DNA from: RHLJ01 sp040222455
Lineage (GTDB): Bacteria > Bacteroidota > Rhodothermia > Balneolales > Balneolaceae
Reading direction: 5' to 3'
Assembly (NCBI GenBank): GCA_040222455.1
Contig: JAVKDD010000003.1
Location: 75,564 to 139,563 of the forward strand
Length of the DNA: 64,000 nt
A program made the translations under genes and the position numbers. The number at the start of each line of letters is the position of its first letter. The first letter of the stretch is position 1. The notes under the pieces are model-generated. The model did no database searches. It had not been told where the DNA came from and saw only the letters and a program-made list of their open reading frames with translations. Shown here one piece after another: positions 35,418-45,174 of this stretch.

Positions 35418-35556
35418 AATTGATGACGCTTCTAACTAACCAAAGCATTGAAAAGAATGATATATTCTGGGCTTAAAGTATTCAAATAATAAAACCTGAT
35501 ATCTGATAAACGGCTACTATTCAAAATTCATAATTTTAAATTTATATTCTAAATAG

Positions 35557-37101
35557 ATGCCAATAATTCTTTGGGCAGATGATGAAATAGATCAGCTGCA
35601 ATCTCATATTATTTTCATGCAAAAAAAGGGTTTCGATATCGTCCCGGTGACCAACGGAGAGGATGCCGTTACTATGATCGAAAAACAGAAGTTTGACCTC
35701 GTTTTTCTGGATGAGCAAATGCCTGGAATGGGTGGATTAGAAGCTCTTGAAAAAGTAAAATCACTTCAACCTCTTTTGCCCGTTGTAATGATTACCAAGA
35801 GCGAGGAAGAATCGATTATGGAAGATGCAATTGGAGGCAAGATTTCAGATTATTTGATTAAGCCAGTAAATCCGAATCAGATTTTATTGACAGTTAAACG
35901 GATTTTAGATCAATCTAAATTACAAAGTGAGAAATCTGCTCAGTCCTATTTACGAGAATTCGGGAGTATTTCTTCTCGAATTCACCCCAGAACAACGTGG
36001 CAGGAATGGATCGAAATTTATAAAGAACTTTCTAAATGGCAGATTGATTTGGGGGAAGGAGATGATGCACTCAAGCAGGTTCTGGATGATCAAGTGGTAG
36101 ACGCCAATCGAGAATTCGGAAAGTTTGTTGATCGGGAGTATGTTTCTTGGTTAAACCAAAATTCAGAGTCTCCACTTATCTCTCAAGGAATTTTTAAAAA
36201 ATATGTTTTCCCTCATGTAAAGAACGGTAAGAAAACCATGTTCTTTTTGATTGACTGTATGAGATACGACCAGTGGCTAGTATTCGAGCCATACTTAGCT
36301 AAAATGTTTGATATAGAAACAGATTTTTATTATTCCATTTTACCAACGGCAACTCCTTATTCAAGAAATGCAATTTTTGCTGGCGTTTCACCACTAGAAA
36401 TTTCACAAATGTACCCTCAACTTTGGGCACAAGGTCAGGATGAAAATTCTCTGAATAGGCATGAGGAAGAGCTCTTGCAGAAGCAACTAGATCGTGCCAA
36501 CATTGATATTAACTTTAAGTACGAGAAGATTATAAATGCGGAAGATGGTCGCTTTGTTGCTGGGAAAATGAAGAGCTTTGCGCAATCTAAACTAGCTGCG
36601 TTTGTATATAACTTTGTAGATACTTTAGTGCATTCACGCTCCGATTCGGATGTCATTAAAGAACTAGCTCCGGATGTATCAGCATTTAGATCTATTACCG
36701 AAGCATGGTTTCAGCATTCATCATTACTCCAAATGTTTAAAGAATTGGCAAATGAAGATGTAACAGTGGTAGTAACTACTGATCATGGCTCGGTTCGCTC
36801 ATTACGAGATACCAAAGTATTCGGAGATAGAGATACGGCTACAAGTTTACGTTACAAATATGGGAAGAATTTGAATGCAGAAAATGCTAACGCAGTTATT
36901 CAGATTAAGGATGCAGAAAAATATAAACTACCAGATTTAGGGAGAGCAAGTGATTATTTAATAGCTCGAGAGGATTATTATTTTGTATATCCGACGAACT
37001 ACCACAAATATCAAAACCGATATAAAGACACTTTTCAACATGGTGGTGCATCTATGGAAGAAATGATTTTACCGGTTGCAACACTTAAGCCAAAAAAGTA
37101 G
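35557..37101 (+). CDS. porX: Type IX secretion regulator PorX (receiver + PglZ phosphatase-like domain)
   Basis: 514 residues, the usual PorX length. An N-terminal receiver (about 1-120) has the phospho-acceptor Asp52 in 'LVFLDEQMPGMGG' and 'LIKPVNPNQIL'. A helical linker and a PglZ/alkaline-phosphatase-like domain (about 200-510) follow, with 'MFFLIDCMRYDQW', 'PTATPYSRNAIFAG' and 'VVVTTDHGSVRS' carrying metal-binding residues. PorX with the kinase PorY controls type IX secretion and hydrolyses oligonucleotides in characterised species. The many sorting-domain proteins in this window are its expected downstream cargo. tsaE starts six bases after the stop. Confidence 0.95.
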   Translation: MPIILWADDEIDQLQSHIIFMQKKGFDIVPVTNGEDAVTMIEKQKFDLVFLDEQMPGMGGLEALEKVKSLQPLLPVVMITKSEEESIMEDAIGGKISDYLIKPVNPNQILLTVKRILDQSKLQSEKSAQSYLREFGSISSRIHPRTTWQEWIEIYKELSKWQIDLGEGDDALKQVLDDQVVDANREFGKFVDREYVSWLNQNSESPLISQGIFKKYVFPHVKNGKKTMFFLIDCMRYDQWLVFEPYLAKMFDIETDFYYSILPTATPYSRNAIFAGVSPLEISQMYPQLWAQGQDENSLNRHEEELLQKQLDRANIDINFKYEKIINAEDGRFVAGKMKSFAQSKLAAFVYNFVDTLVHSRSDSDVIKELAPDVSAFRSITEAWFQHSSLLQMFKELANEDVTVVVTTDHGSVRSLRDTKVFGDRDTATSLRYKYGKNLNAENANAVIQIKDAEKYKLPDLGRASDYLIAREDYYFVYPTNYHKYQNRYKDTFQHGGASMEEMILPVATLKPKK

Positions 37102-37107
37102 ATAACT

Positions 37108-37518
37108 ATGCTGAGTTCCTCTGTTGAAGAAACCATAGCCTTTGGAAAAGAGTTTGCAAAGGAACTTAAAATCGGAGATGTAGTTTGTCTTAATGGTGAT
37201 CTCGGCGCAGGTAAAACACACTTTGTTAAAGGAATTGCAGCCTATTTTGGGGTTGATGAAGAGCGCGTTAACTCGCCAACATTCACCTTAATTAATGAGT
37301 ACCATGGCAGTATCCCAATTTACCATTTTGATTGTTACCGACTTGAAAGTGAACGGGAAGCATTCGAAATTGGTGCCGAAGATTATTTTTATGGTGAAGG
37401 AGTTTCAATTATTGAATGGCCTAAAAAAATAGAAAGCTTGATTCCTGAGAATGCACAATGGATTACCATTAACCATGCCGGTGAAAACAAAAGAGAAATT
37501 ATTAAAGAAATAGAATAA
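37108..37518 (+). CDS. tsaE: tRNA threonylcarbamoyladenosine biosynthesis ATPase
   Basis: This 136-residue P-loop protein acts with TsaB/TsaD in forming t6A37 of ANN-decoding tRNAs. Walker A is 'LNGDLGAGKTHFVKG' (about 29-43), then 'VNSPTFTLINEYHG', 'YHFDCYRLES' and 'SIIEWPKKIESLIP', all diagnostic for TsaE. Length is normal. The stop overlaps the ATG of the next small gene by one base (TAATG), and porX lies directly upstream, so the three appear to form an operon. Confidence 0.95.
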   Translation: MLSSSVEETIAFGKEFAKELKIGDVVCLNGDLGAGKTHFVKGIAAYFGVDEERVNSPTFTLINEYHGSIPIYHFDCYRLESEREAFEIGAEDYFYGEGVSIIEWPKKIESLIPENAQWITINHAGENKREIIKEIE

Positions 37519-37805
37519 TGCCCCTAAACGGGAAACGAAGATTATCATATCGGCTTGATTTACTCCCCGTGATATTACCATATCACCGTAGGGCAAAAAA
37601 TGAACTGAACACGGGAGATCTGGTGTATTATGGACCAAGCCCTGAATATTATGGCATTGGAGAAGTAGTTCAGACCGAAGAAAAAGTTTGTATTGTGGAT
37701 TTCAGAGGGACCGGTTTGCTAGGTATTCATAAAGATGAACTGCTGGCAAGCTATTTAATTCCAATTCATAAGCTAAATCTTACAGGGCTGTTAAAGGGTA
37801 GGTAG
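37518..37805 (+). CDS. Small hypothetical protein coupled to tsaE
   Basis: This 95-residue cytoplasmic protein has no signal or membrane segment. 'NTGDLVYYGPSPEYYGIGEVVQTEEKVCIVDFRGTGLLGIHKDEL' has the alternating pattern of an SH3-like or CarD-like small beta-barrel. I do not recognise a family. It is translationally coupled to tsaE by TAATG, which argues that it is real. Confidence 0.7.
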   Translation: MPLNGKRRLSYRLDLLPVILPYHRRAKNELNTGDLVYYGPSPEYYGIGEVVQTEEKVCIVDFRGTGLLGIHKDELLASYLIPIHKLNLTGLLKGR

Positions 37806-37901
37806 TTTTAATATTAAGATTTAATTCTCTTCCTTAAAAAAATATTTTTTTAGCTTCGAGTTTCTCATATTGTGCAATTCTTTTTAATTAAGCAGTTCAA
37901 T

Positions 37902-40577
37902 ATGAAGATTTTTAATACTATTCTTTGGGCATTTATTGCCATCCTTGTTTTTACAGGTACTTCTTATTCACAAGAAACCTCAGTTTTTGCTCTCAATTAC
38001 TTTGAAGAAAGTGAAATAGTAAAAGCAAAAGATAACCCGGAAGGAAAAAGCTACTATCAGCTTAACGACGAAATTTTCGATAATCCCAACTTAGACAGAG
38101 GGGCAGTTTTAGAAATCCAGAAAAGTGATGGGAACCTGGATCGACTAGTTATATTAGATCGAGAGGAATACATGACAGGAACGGTTTCTATTCGGGCTTA
38201 CAAAGAAGGGAACCCTCAAAACTTATTCATAGCCACTTATAACAAGGGTTCTTTGAATGGTATTTTTTATGATAAAATAGACTCACCGATTCACTTTGGA
38301 TATGATAATACAAAGCATAAAAACTTTATATCCACTAAAAATGAACGTATTGAAGAACGATTAGCCTGTAATATAGATCACAGTAAAGAACTGGTTGCTC
38401 CATCGCATTTTAATAGGCACAATTTTGGTTCAAAACAAAAAGCAGTTTCACAATCAAGCCCCGCAGCCCCATTAATCGCTTCAGAAGATGATAGTGTAAC
38501 CATCGACTTAATGATTGTATATACGCAAGCAGCGGAAGATTGGGCTTTAACCAGCGGGTTCGGTGATATCGCAGGTGTTATTGCTCAATCAATGAATTTA
38601 TCACAAACAGCATTAAACAATAGTAACACAGGAATTGATATTCGATTAGTAAATACTACTAAAACGACTTATAACGAGGAAACGGATGGAGTAGATTCCG
38701 AAACTCGTCTTTCCAGATTCACACAAAATCCATCAAATCCAGTATTAGATGAAGAATTTAATGGCTTTATGGAGGAGATTCATGGTATACGTAATACTTC
38801 TGGTGCAGATGTAGTTTCCTGGTTTGTAAAAATTGAAGATACAGGTGGTTTAGGATGGAGATTAGACAGCTCTGGAGGAAGCCCAGATTTTGCATTTAAT
38901 TTAAACAGAGTACAGCAAGTAGCAGATACCTTTACGCTGATTCATGAAGTAGGTCATAATATGGGTAATGCACATTCAAGAACTCAGTCTTCTTCAGAAG
39001 CTTCTGGTGGAGGAGGTTTGTTTCATTACTCAGTTGGATTTCAAAACACCACTTCTAATTATCATACCGTAATGGCTTATTCAGACAACGGTCAACAAGA
39101 AGCGCCCATTTTCTCGAGCCCGAATCTTACTTACTTAGGTACTGTAACTGGCGAAAATAGCTCTACAACGCCTTCTGATAACTCCAGAAGTTTGAGAGAA
39201 ATCAAGCGTACAGTTTCTAACTATAGAGATACTCAGGTTAGTTCTCCAACAGCAAGCTTACTCGCCGATATAATAAACATTGAAATGAATAGAGAAGAAA
39301 ATTTGAATATTCCTTTTCAGATATTTAATGATGGTGAAAGTGTACTTGTTTGGGATATTGATTTTGGGTTTTCAGGAAATGCTTTCAAGAGATCTAAGAA
39401 TTCAGGAAAAGAAATTTCACCGGCTGATTTAAATGGGATAACAAAAAACGCAGCTAATTATTCTAAGAATGAAAGTCGTATGAATAAAAATATCCTAGCC
39501 GAAGAAACCCTTTATTCCACCTCTTTTGAAAATAATGAGGGTTTTAGCACTGGAACTTTTGAAGGGATTTCAGAATGGAGAGCCATTTCAGATACGGATT
39601 TTATAATCTCTTCCTCGAATTCGAATTCAGGAAGCCAGCACTTGAGAATTCAAGGGAATGGAGACGGTAATACAAAGTTCATTAGTGCTCCTTTTTTGGG
39701 GTTTCAGCAATTCGGGAGTTATGAGGTGAAAGCCAGTTTCTCGATTTCATCAACTGCAGAAACTTTTGATATATATATATCGGATGGAAAAAATGGCGAA
39801 TCCTCGGCAGGTATTATCATTTCTGGTGGAACCATTTTTGCAGCGAATTTGGATGAGCAAAATGAAGTTTCATTTTTTGGCACTTCTGCAAATGTTACTC
39901 CTAATCAATACCATGAAATAAAGATGACAATGGATCCTGATAATGAAGTAATCCGCTATATTTTTAATGGGACAACGATTGCAGAAAACAGTTATTTGGG
40001 AGGCTTCAATCCTGGAGAGATGTTGTTTTTAAGTCGGAATGAAGTAAACGGGGTAACTTATGATATCGATGATGTAGAGGTAAAAAAAATAAGTGCTCCG
40101 TATCCCTGGCTATCAGTGAGTAATTCAACTGGATTTACAGTTGAAGGAGCTTCATCAAGTAGAAGTTTACAGTTTACCACAGTTGGAGTATCGCCAGGAA
40201 CATATAGAACCAAAATGCTCGTTCGAACAAACGACCCACAGAAACCAGTTATCGATGTACCAATAACATTAACGGTAGCTGATCAAGTTTCGAATGAAGA
40301 ATCAGAGGAGCCAGTTAAACTTGCATTGAATCAGAATTATCCAAATCCATTTAATCCATCTACTACTATTTCCTACACGCTAGAAAATACAGGATTAGTT
40401 CAATTAGAAGTATTCAATATTCAAGGCCAGAGAGTTGCAACTCTTGTAAACAGTAAACAACAACAAGGCAGTCATAATGTTACTTTCGATGCTTCAAACC
40501 TCTCTAGCGGAATATATATGTACCGCTTGCAAACGGCCTCACAAACATTAACTCGACAAATGGTTTTGATTAAATAA
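37902..40577 (+). CDS. Secreted reprolysin-type metalloprotease with type A sorting domain
   Basis: 891 residues. The signal peptide ends near 'TGTSYSQ'. A propeptide-like region (about 25-170) precedes the catalytic domain with the full metzincin motif 'HEVGHNMGNAHS' (His348) and, further on, the Met-turn-like 'HTVMAYSDNGQ'. A concanavalin-like beta-sandwich region (about 540-730), a CARDB/choice-of-anchor style stretch and a C-terminal sorting domain ('NQNYPNPFNPSTTISYTL' ending 'TRQMVLIK') follow. ATG 37902 directly precedes the signal; GTG 37872 is the alternative. A lipoprotein resembling the propeptide is encoded one base after the stop. Confidence 0.9.
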   Translation: MKIFNTILWAFIAILVFTGTSYSQETSVFALNYFEESEIVKAKDNPEGKSYYQLNDEIFDNPNLDRGAVLEIQKSDGNLDRLVILDREEYMTGTVSIRAYKEGNPQNLFIATYNKGSLNGIFYDKIDSPIHFGYDNTKHKNFISTKNERIEERLACNIDHSKELVAPSHFNRHNFGSKQKAVSQSSPAAPLIASEDDSVTIDLMIVYTQAAEDWALTSGFGDIAGVIAQSMNLSQTALNNSNTGIDIRLVNTTKTTYNEETDGVDSETRLSRFTQNPSNPVLDEEFNGFMEEIHGIRNTSGADVVSWFVKIEDTGGLGWRLDSSGGSPDFAFNLNRVQQVADTFTLIHEVGHNMGNAHSRTQSSSEASGGGGLFHYSVGFQNTTSNYHTVMAYSDNGQQEAPIFSSPNLTYLGTVTGENSSTTPSDNSRSLREIKRTVSNYRDTQVSSPTASLLADIINIEMNREENLNIPFQIFNDGESVLVWDIDFGFSGNAFKRSKNSGKEISPADLNGITKNAANYSKNESRMNKNILAEETLYSTSFENNEGFSTGTFEGISEWRAISDTDFIISSSNSNSGSQHLRIQGNGDGNTKFISAPFLGFQQFGSYEVKASFSISSTAETFDIYISDGKNGESSAGIIISGGTIFAANLDEQNEVSFFGTSANVTPNQYHEIKMTMDPDNEVIRYIFNGTTIAENSYLGGFNPGEMLFLSRNEVNGVTYDIDDVEVKKISAPYPWLSVSNSTGFTVEGASSSRSLQFTTVGVSPGTYRTKMLVRTNDPQKPVIDVPITLTVADQVSNEESEEPVKLALNQNYPNPFNPSTTISYTLENTGLVQLEVFNIQGQRVATLVNSKQQQGSHNVTFDASNLSSGIYMYRLQTASQTLTRQMVLIK

Positions 40578-40578
40578 A

Positions 40579-41061
40579 ATGAAGTACAAAAAAGAAATAC
40601 TTACACAGTTACTTACGGTTGCACTTCTATTATTTTTTGCATGCTCAAAAGCGGATAAGGCGGATAATAAAGCAAGCACTTCGGCTGAGAATGTATTGTC
40701 AGAATCTAAAAAAATAATTGAAGTAGATCGTCTACAACTCGTGGAAATAAATGAAGGGGATACCATTGACATTAATTTAAATGGGGAGATTTGGAATCAA
40801 CTAAAGGTGACATTAGTGGAATCAAGTATGCCACGTATCATTGGTGTATCAGCTGATATTGTAGATGGTGAAACGGGTCATGCCTCTTTTATTTTAAGGG
40901 ATGGGAAAATGTCTGGTACAATTACACTTTATACTCAAGGGGAAACATACAACTTGAGATATGACGAAGCTGTAGCTAAGCACTATATAGAATTAGTTAA
41001 TAGAGAACAAAAAAATGTATTACTTGGAGGGGAGCCGTTAAAAGCACCAGATAATGAATAG
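40579..41061 (+). CDS. Lipoprotein resembling a metalloprotease propeptide
   Basis: 160 residues with a lipoprotein signal 'LLTVALLLFFACSKAD'. The mature part reads 'IWNQLKVTLVESSMPRIIG...GHASFILRDGKMSGTITLYTQGETYNLRYDEAVAKHYIEL'. The spacing 'hhh.xGxhxGxhxxx...YxLxYD....H..I' parallels the N-terminal pro-region of the adjacent protease ('NLFIATYNKGSLNGIFYD', 'IHFGYDNTKHKNFI'). A stand-alone propeptide-like domain next to its protease suggests an inhibitor or folding helper on the envelope. The start lies one base after the protease stop, so the two are co-expressed. Confidence 0.75.
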   Translation: MKYKKEILTQLLTVALLLFFACSKADKADNKASTSAENVLSESKKIIEVDRLQLVEINEGDTIDINLNGEIWNQLKVTLVESSMPRIIGVSADIVDGETGHASFILRDGKMSGTITLYTQGETYNLRYDEAVAKHYIELVNREQKNVLLGGEPLKAPDNE

Positions 41062-41152
41062 TGATTTTTTAAAAATAAAAATGAACTGATATCGCATAAT
41101 ACACTCTTTTTATGTATATAAGAGAAGGTTTTTAGCGGTTTGATAAAAAGGT

Positions 41153-44100
41153 ATGTGTTCGTTTTTAAAAAGGTTTTTTATAAAAGTTCTTCTTTTAACT
41201 TTCCTTGGATCTGGTATGCTTTTAAAAGCACAAACCCCAGAATTTTCAGCTACGCATTTTAACTCACAGAACATTGGGCTTTCTCATAATACCGTACTTA
41301 ATATGACGACGGATAAGTATGGGTTTGTTTGGGTGTCTACCATGGATGGTCTGAATCGATTTGACGGTAAAAGTGTAAAAGTATTTCGCCACCTCCCAAA
41401 CGATAGTACTTCTTTATCTGACAGTTTTATTCATGGATTATTTGAACATAAAAGCGGTGATTTTTTAATAAGTACAAGAGATGGCGGGCTTAATATTTTA
41501 AACCCCAAAACAAATGCCATACAAAGATTAAATCATATTACTCACCCAAATTCAAACATACCCAATGCACCAATTAACGTGGTATTTGAAGACACAAAGG
41601 ATTTCCTTTGGATAGGTTTTTTTACAAACAGTGTTGGTTATTTAGATTATGAGAGCAAAAATTTTTACTCAACAAAACTAGTCGAAAAAGGTACAGATCA
41701 GGGAGTCAATTCTACAAACTCAATCCTGGAATTAAACGATGGTTCTTTTCTCCTTTCGTCATTAAATGGGATCTTTTTTATACCGTTCGAAGAAGTGGAA
41801 AAGTTTAGATCTTCTCCCAATTCAGGAGAAGAGATTGTTGCAGAGCGAATTCTTTTTTCGAAAGAAAACCCGTCACCTAACACAGATAAAATTTATATAG
41901 ACTCGGAAGGGAGTGTTTGGGTAAATATAGTAACAGATGACTTGCGAAAGCTTAAACCAACTATGATTTCAGGTAAAATCATGGAAAGCATAAGGAGTGG
42001 TGTAGCGAAATCATCGGTAAAAAGAGTGTACTTAGAAAGAGGTAATTACTTAATAAAGGGACATACTCAAGGAAATATAAAGGTAATTAATAAGAAGACT
42101 GAAGAAGAGCAGATCATTAAGATAGTTGATGTTGAAGGAGTTGTCGGAGCGTCAACATTATATGAAGACCCGTTTGGAAATATTTGGTTTTATACTTGGG
42201 GAGGAGGATTTTTTAGACTTCAAGAAAAAAAAGGAATTAAACTATTTGACGGCACGAAAATAGAAGCTCCGTTTATCTTAGGTTTTGAAGAAGAGAAAAC
42301 GGGAATGTGGATAGCTACAAACGAAGGCTTATACTTTTTGAATGAAGACGAAGAAATTGAGAACGCACTGAATGCAAGAAACGAAAAAGTTGGAAGCATT
42401 TGGTCTCTCGAAAAAGATAATGACGGGCTTTGGTTAGCAACACGAACCAATGGTTTACTTTTAATTCCTGAGCAGTCAATTCAAAAAAAAGAACTCGAAT
42501 TAGTCTCATTTAACAAACAGAATAGTCTATTACTTTCAGATAATGTTCATCAAGTTTTAAGGGATTCCAGAGGCTGGCTTTGGATTGGATATCAGGGAGA
42601 AGGAATTCAGATTATTAAAAACGTTGAACAATGGCTGAATGACGAACCTGCAAATCTACTAACGCTGGGCAACACTGGATTAGAAAATGCAATAAATAGC
42701 AATAGTATTCGAAAGTTATACCAAGATAATGATGGAAATATTTGGGTAGCAACAACAGATAATGGGCTTAATCACATTACATTTTCAGGAGAGACTATTT
42801 CTAAGATTCAGTTTTTTCAAAGTAATGAAGCATCGCCTTTGAAAATTTCACATAAAGATGCCAGAAGCATATTTCACCAAAATGATTCAACATATTGGTT
42901 TGCATCTTATGGTGGCGGAATTACTCGTTGGATTCCAGAAACAAGTCAATTACTAAACCTTAGAACACCTGATGGTTTACCAAACAATAGTGTTTACGGT
43001 ATACTGGGTGATGAAAACAAAGACTTTATTTGGATGAGCACAAATAATGGTTTAGGCAGATTAGATACTAAGGCTCTAACATTTACCAATTTTTCTGAAA
43101 CAGATGGATTGCAGAATAATGAGTTTAACACAGGGGCATTTTATAAAAGTTCGAAAGGACATCTTTATTTTGGGGGAGTTAACGGATTTAACATAATCAA
43201 TACCAGCGAGCTTACTGTTAACGACACACCGCCAAAGGTTTTTTTAACAGAAATAAACTTGTTTAATGAAATTTTAGAAAGTGATAGCTCGGTTCTGTTC
43301 AAAAAAAATCTAACACTCAATCATAACGAGAATTTTTTATCCTTTGAGTTTGCTGCATTAGATTATGAAGAGCCATTCGAGAATAAGTTTGCACATAAAA
43401 TGGAAGGCGTTGATCTAGACTGGGTTTATTCAGATAACAGGAATTTCGCCGATTATCCAAATCTTAAGCCTGGGAAATATACATTCTTTGTTAAAGCAGC
43501 AAATAAATATGGGGCATGGAACGAGGAAGGAGTGAGTTTAAATATTCAAGTACTACCACCATGGTGGCAAACCTGGTGGTTTAGAACACTCTACTTGTTA
43601 ACTTTAATAGGTCTTGCAGTTGGCTTGATTCGATATTACTCCCAAAAAAGATTGAAGGAACAGCTTAGACAGCTAGAGTTAAAAAATAAATTAAGAAACG
43701 AACGCGAACGCATTTCTAGAGATTTGCATGATCATGTAGGAGCACAACTTGCAAATATCATCACAGGTCTTACTCTTATCGATAAGTATGCAGAAATTGA
43801 TGAGAAAGAGAAGTCAGTGAAGTTAATGAAGTCATTGAGAGGAGATGCTGAAGTTACTATTAAGCAGTTAAGAGAAACTATTTGGGCGTTAAATCAGAAT
43901 GAGCTAAATCTTGAAGGCTTTACCAATCACTTAAACTCCTACTTTAAAAATCAGAGCGCATTAATGGATCAGTTATCACTAACCGTAAATGTTGAAGCTG
44001 ACGAATCAACCATTTTATCTGCCGCTCAAGCATTAAATCTATTTAGAATAATTCAAGAAGCATCGCAAAATACGCTCAAGTATGCTAACGCAAAAAAGAT

Positions 44101-44296
44101 AGATATCAACTTTAAAAGCGAGCAAGGAACCTTAGAAGTTTCAATTATTGATGACGGAATTTTTAAAACGGAAAACCAAAGCCTTAATGGCGGATATGGA
44201 ATGAGAAACATGAAAAAAAGAGCGCAAGAAATTCAAGGCGAAGTATTCATTTCTATTGAAGAAGGCACTAGCATAAGAGTGGTTATTCCTATTTAA
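41153..44296 (+). CDS. Two-component propeller sensor histidine kinase (HisKA_3 type)
   Basis: 1,047 residues. After a signal/anchor come about 12-14 'two-component regulator propeller' repeats of the form 'D..G.hWhgT..GLxxh' (for example 'DKYGFVWVSTMDGLNRFDG', 'DNDGNIWVATTDNGLNHI'), forming two beta-propellers. A Y_Y_Y domain ('FAALDYEEPFENKFAHKMEG'), one transmembrane helix (about 815-835) and a HisKA_3 dimerisation region follow, with His859 in 'RISRDLHDHVGAQLAN' and a HATPase domain at the end ('GGYGMRNMKKRAQEI'). Unlike hybrid two-component systems of Bacteroidota it has no receiver or AraC tail; the LuxR-type regulator downstream is the partner. Confidence 0.94.
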   Translation: MCSFLKRFFIKVLLLTFLGSGMLLKAQTPEFSATHFNSQNIGLSHNTVLNMTTDKYGFVWVSTMDGLNRFDGKSVKVFRHLPNDSTSLSDSFIHGLFEHKSGDFLISTRDGGLNILNPKTNAIQRLNHITHPNSNIPNAPINVVFEDTKDFLWIGFFTNSVGYLDYESKNFYSTKLVEKGTDQGVNSTNSILELNDGSFLLSSLNGIFFIPFEEVEKFRSSPNSGEEIVAERILFSKENPSPNTDKIYIDSEGSVWVNIVTDDLRKLKPTMISGKIMESIRSGVAKSSVKRVYLERGNYLIKGHTQGNIKVINKKTEEEQIIKIVDVEGVVGASTLYEDPFGNIWFYTWGGGFFRLQEKKGIKLFDGTKIEAPFILGFEEEKTGMWIATNEGLYFLNEDEEIENALNARNEKVGSIWSLEKDNDGLWLATRTNGLLLIPEQSIQKKELELVSFNKQNSLLLSDNVHQVLRDSRGWLWIGYQGEGIQIIKNVEQWLNDEPANLLTLGNTGLENAINSNSIRKLYQDNDGNIWVATTDNGLNHITFSGETISKIQFFQSNEASPLKISHKDARSIFHQNDSTYWFASYGGGITRWIPETSQLLNLRTPDGLPNNSVYGILGDENKDFIWMSTNNGLGRLDTKALTFTNFSETDGLQNNEFNTGAFYKSSKGHLYFGGVNGFNIINTSELTVNDTPPKVFLTEINLFNEILESDSSVLFKKNLTLNHNENFLSFEFAALDYEEPFENKFAHKMEGVDLDWVYSDNRNFADYPNLKPGKYTFFVKAANKYGAWNEEGVSLNIQVLPPWWQTWWFRTLYLLTLIGLAVGLIRYYSQKRLKEQLRQLELKNKLRNERERISRDLHDHVGAQLANIITGLTLIDKYAEIDEKEKSVKLMKSLRGDAEVTIKQLRETIWALNQNELNLEGFTNHLNSYFKNQSALMDQLSLTVNVEADESTILSAAQALNLFRIIQEASQNTLKYANAKKIDINFKSEQGTLEVSIIDDGIFKTENQSLNGGYGMRNMKKRAQEIQGEVFISIEEGTSIRVVIPI

Positions 44297-44374
44297 ATAG
44301 TAAGGTAAAAATCACCACTTTGAGGTATTGGTATGGTTATGAAATTGTAAGATACTTCTGTATATAAAAACACT

Positions 44375-45055
44375 ATGGATACAGAACAAACAAAAAGAAT
44401 AAGAGTCAGTATTGTTGAAGATCATGATATCTTTAGAAAACGACTTACCGAATTACTACAGTTTTATTCTGAATTAGAAGTAATTTTTGTTGCAGATTCA
44501 GCGGAATCTTTTTTCTCAAAGCTAGACAGAGCCAATGAAGATGAATTGCCAGAAGTCATACTAATGGATATAGAACTTCCGGGAATGTCTGGGATAGAGG
44601 CTACTTTTCAGATAAAGCAACAGCACTCTGAAGTTGAAGTAATTATGTTTACTGTATTTGAAGATGATGAACGTATTTTCGAGTCGATTAATGTTGGAGC
44701 ATCAGGGTATTTACTTAAAGATACCGCAATAGATATGGTAGTTAATTCAATCAAAGAAATTAAGGCTGGTGGTTCAGCTATTTCCCCATCGATAGCGAAA
44801 AAAGTATTGGACATGGTGAAAAACCCAATAGAAAAAAAGCAAGAGAATACAGAAGAAGTTCCATTCGATTTAAGCCCTGCAGAATTAAAAATACTTGAAC
44901 ATGTGGTTGAAGGAAAAACAAATAAGCAGATTGCAGAAGATGTTTTTCTAAGTCCATGGACTGTAAAAACGCACATCAAAAATATATATAAAAAAATGCA
45001 TGTAAATTCACGTGCAGCAGCAGTAAGGCTTGCACTCAAGAGAAACATAGCATAA
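44375..45055 (+). CDS. NarL/LuxR-family response regulator
   Basis: This 226-residue regulator has a receiver domain with the phospho-acceptor Asp65 in 'VILMDIELPGMSG' and 'GYLLKDTA'. A C-terminal LuxR helix-turn-helix 'LSPAELKILEHVVEGKTNKQIAEDVFLSPWTVKTHIKNIYKKMHV' motif region occupies about 165-215. It lies 78 bases after the propeller kinase, the normal arrangement for HisKA_3 pairs. The two sorting-domain protein genes following in the same direction are possible targets (position only). Confidence 0.95.
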   Translation: MDTEQTKRIRVSIVEDHDIFRKRLTELLQFYSELEVIFVADSAESFFSKLDRANEDELPEVILMDIELPGMSGIEATFQIKQQHSEVEVIMFTVFEDDERIFESINVGASGYLLKDTAIDMVVNSIKEIKAGGSAISPSIAKKVLDMVKNPIEKKQENTEEVPFDLSPAELKILEHVVEGKTNKQIAEDVFLSPWTVKTHIKNIYKKMHVNSRAAAVRLALKRNIA

Positions 45056-45174
45056 TTACTTAACCAAGAATACCCCATTCGGGTGATTTACTGACTCATT
45101 TATTTATAGGATTTTTGTATTGGTACAGTCTCGAAAATGAGATACTAAAGCTAATTTCAAATAATATAAGCAGT

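Noticed and set aside
31740..35420. Whole 31.8-35.4 kb block considered as a prophage or integrative island
   Set aside because: There is no integrase, phage structural or conjugation gene; the IS1595-type ends and 8-bp duplication fully account for the inserted DNA.
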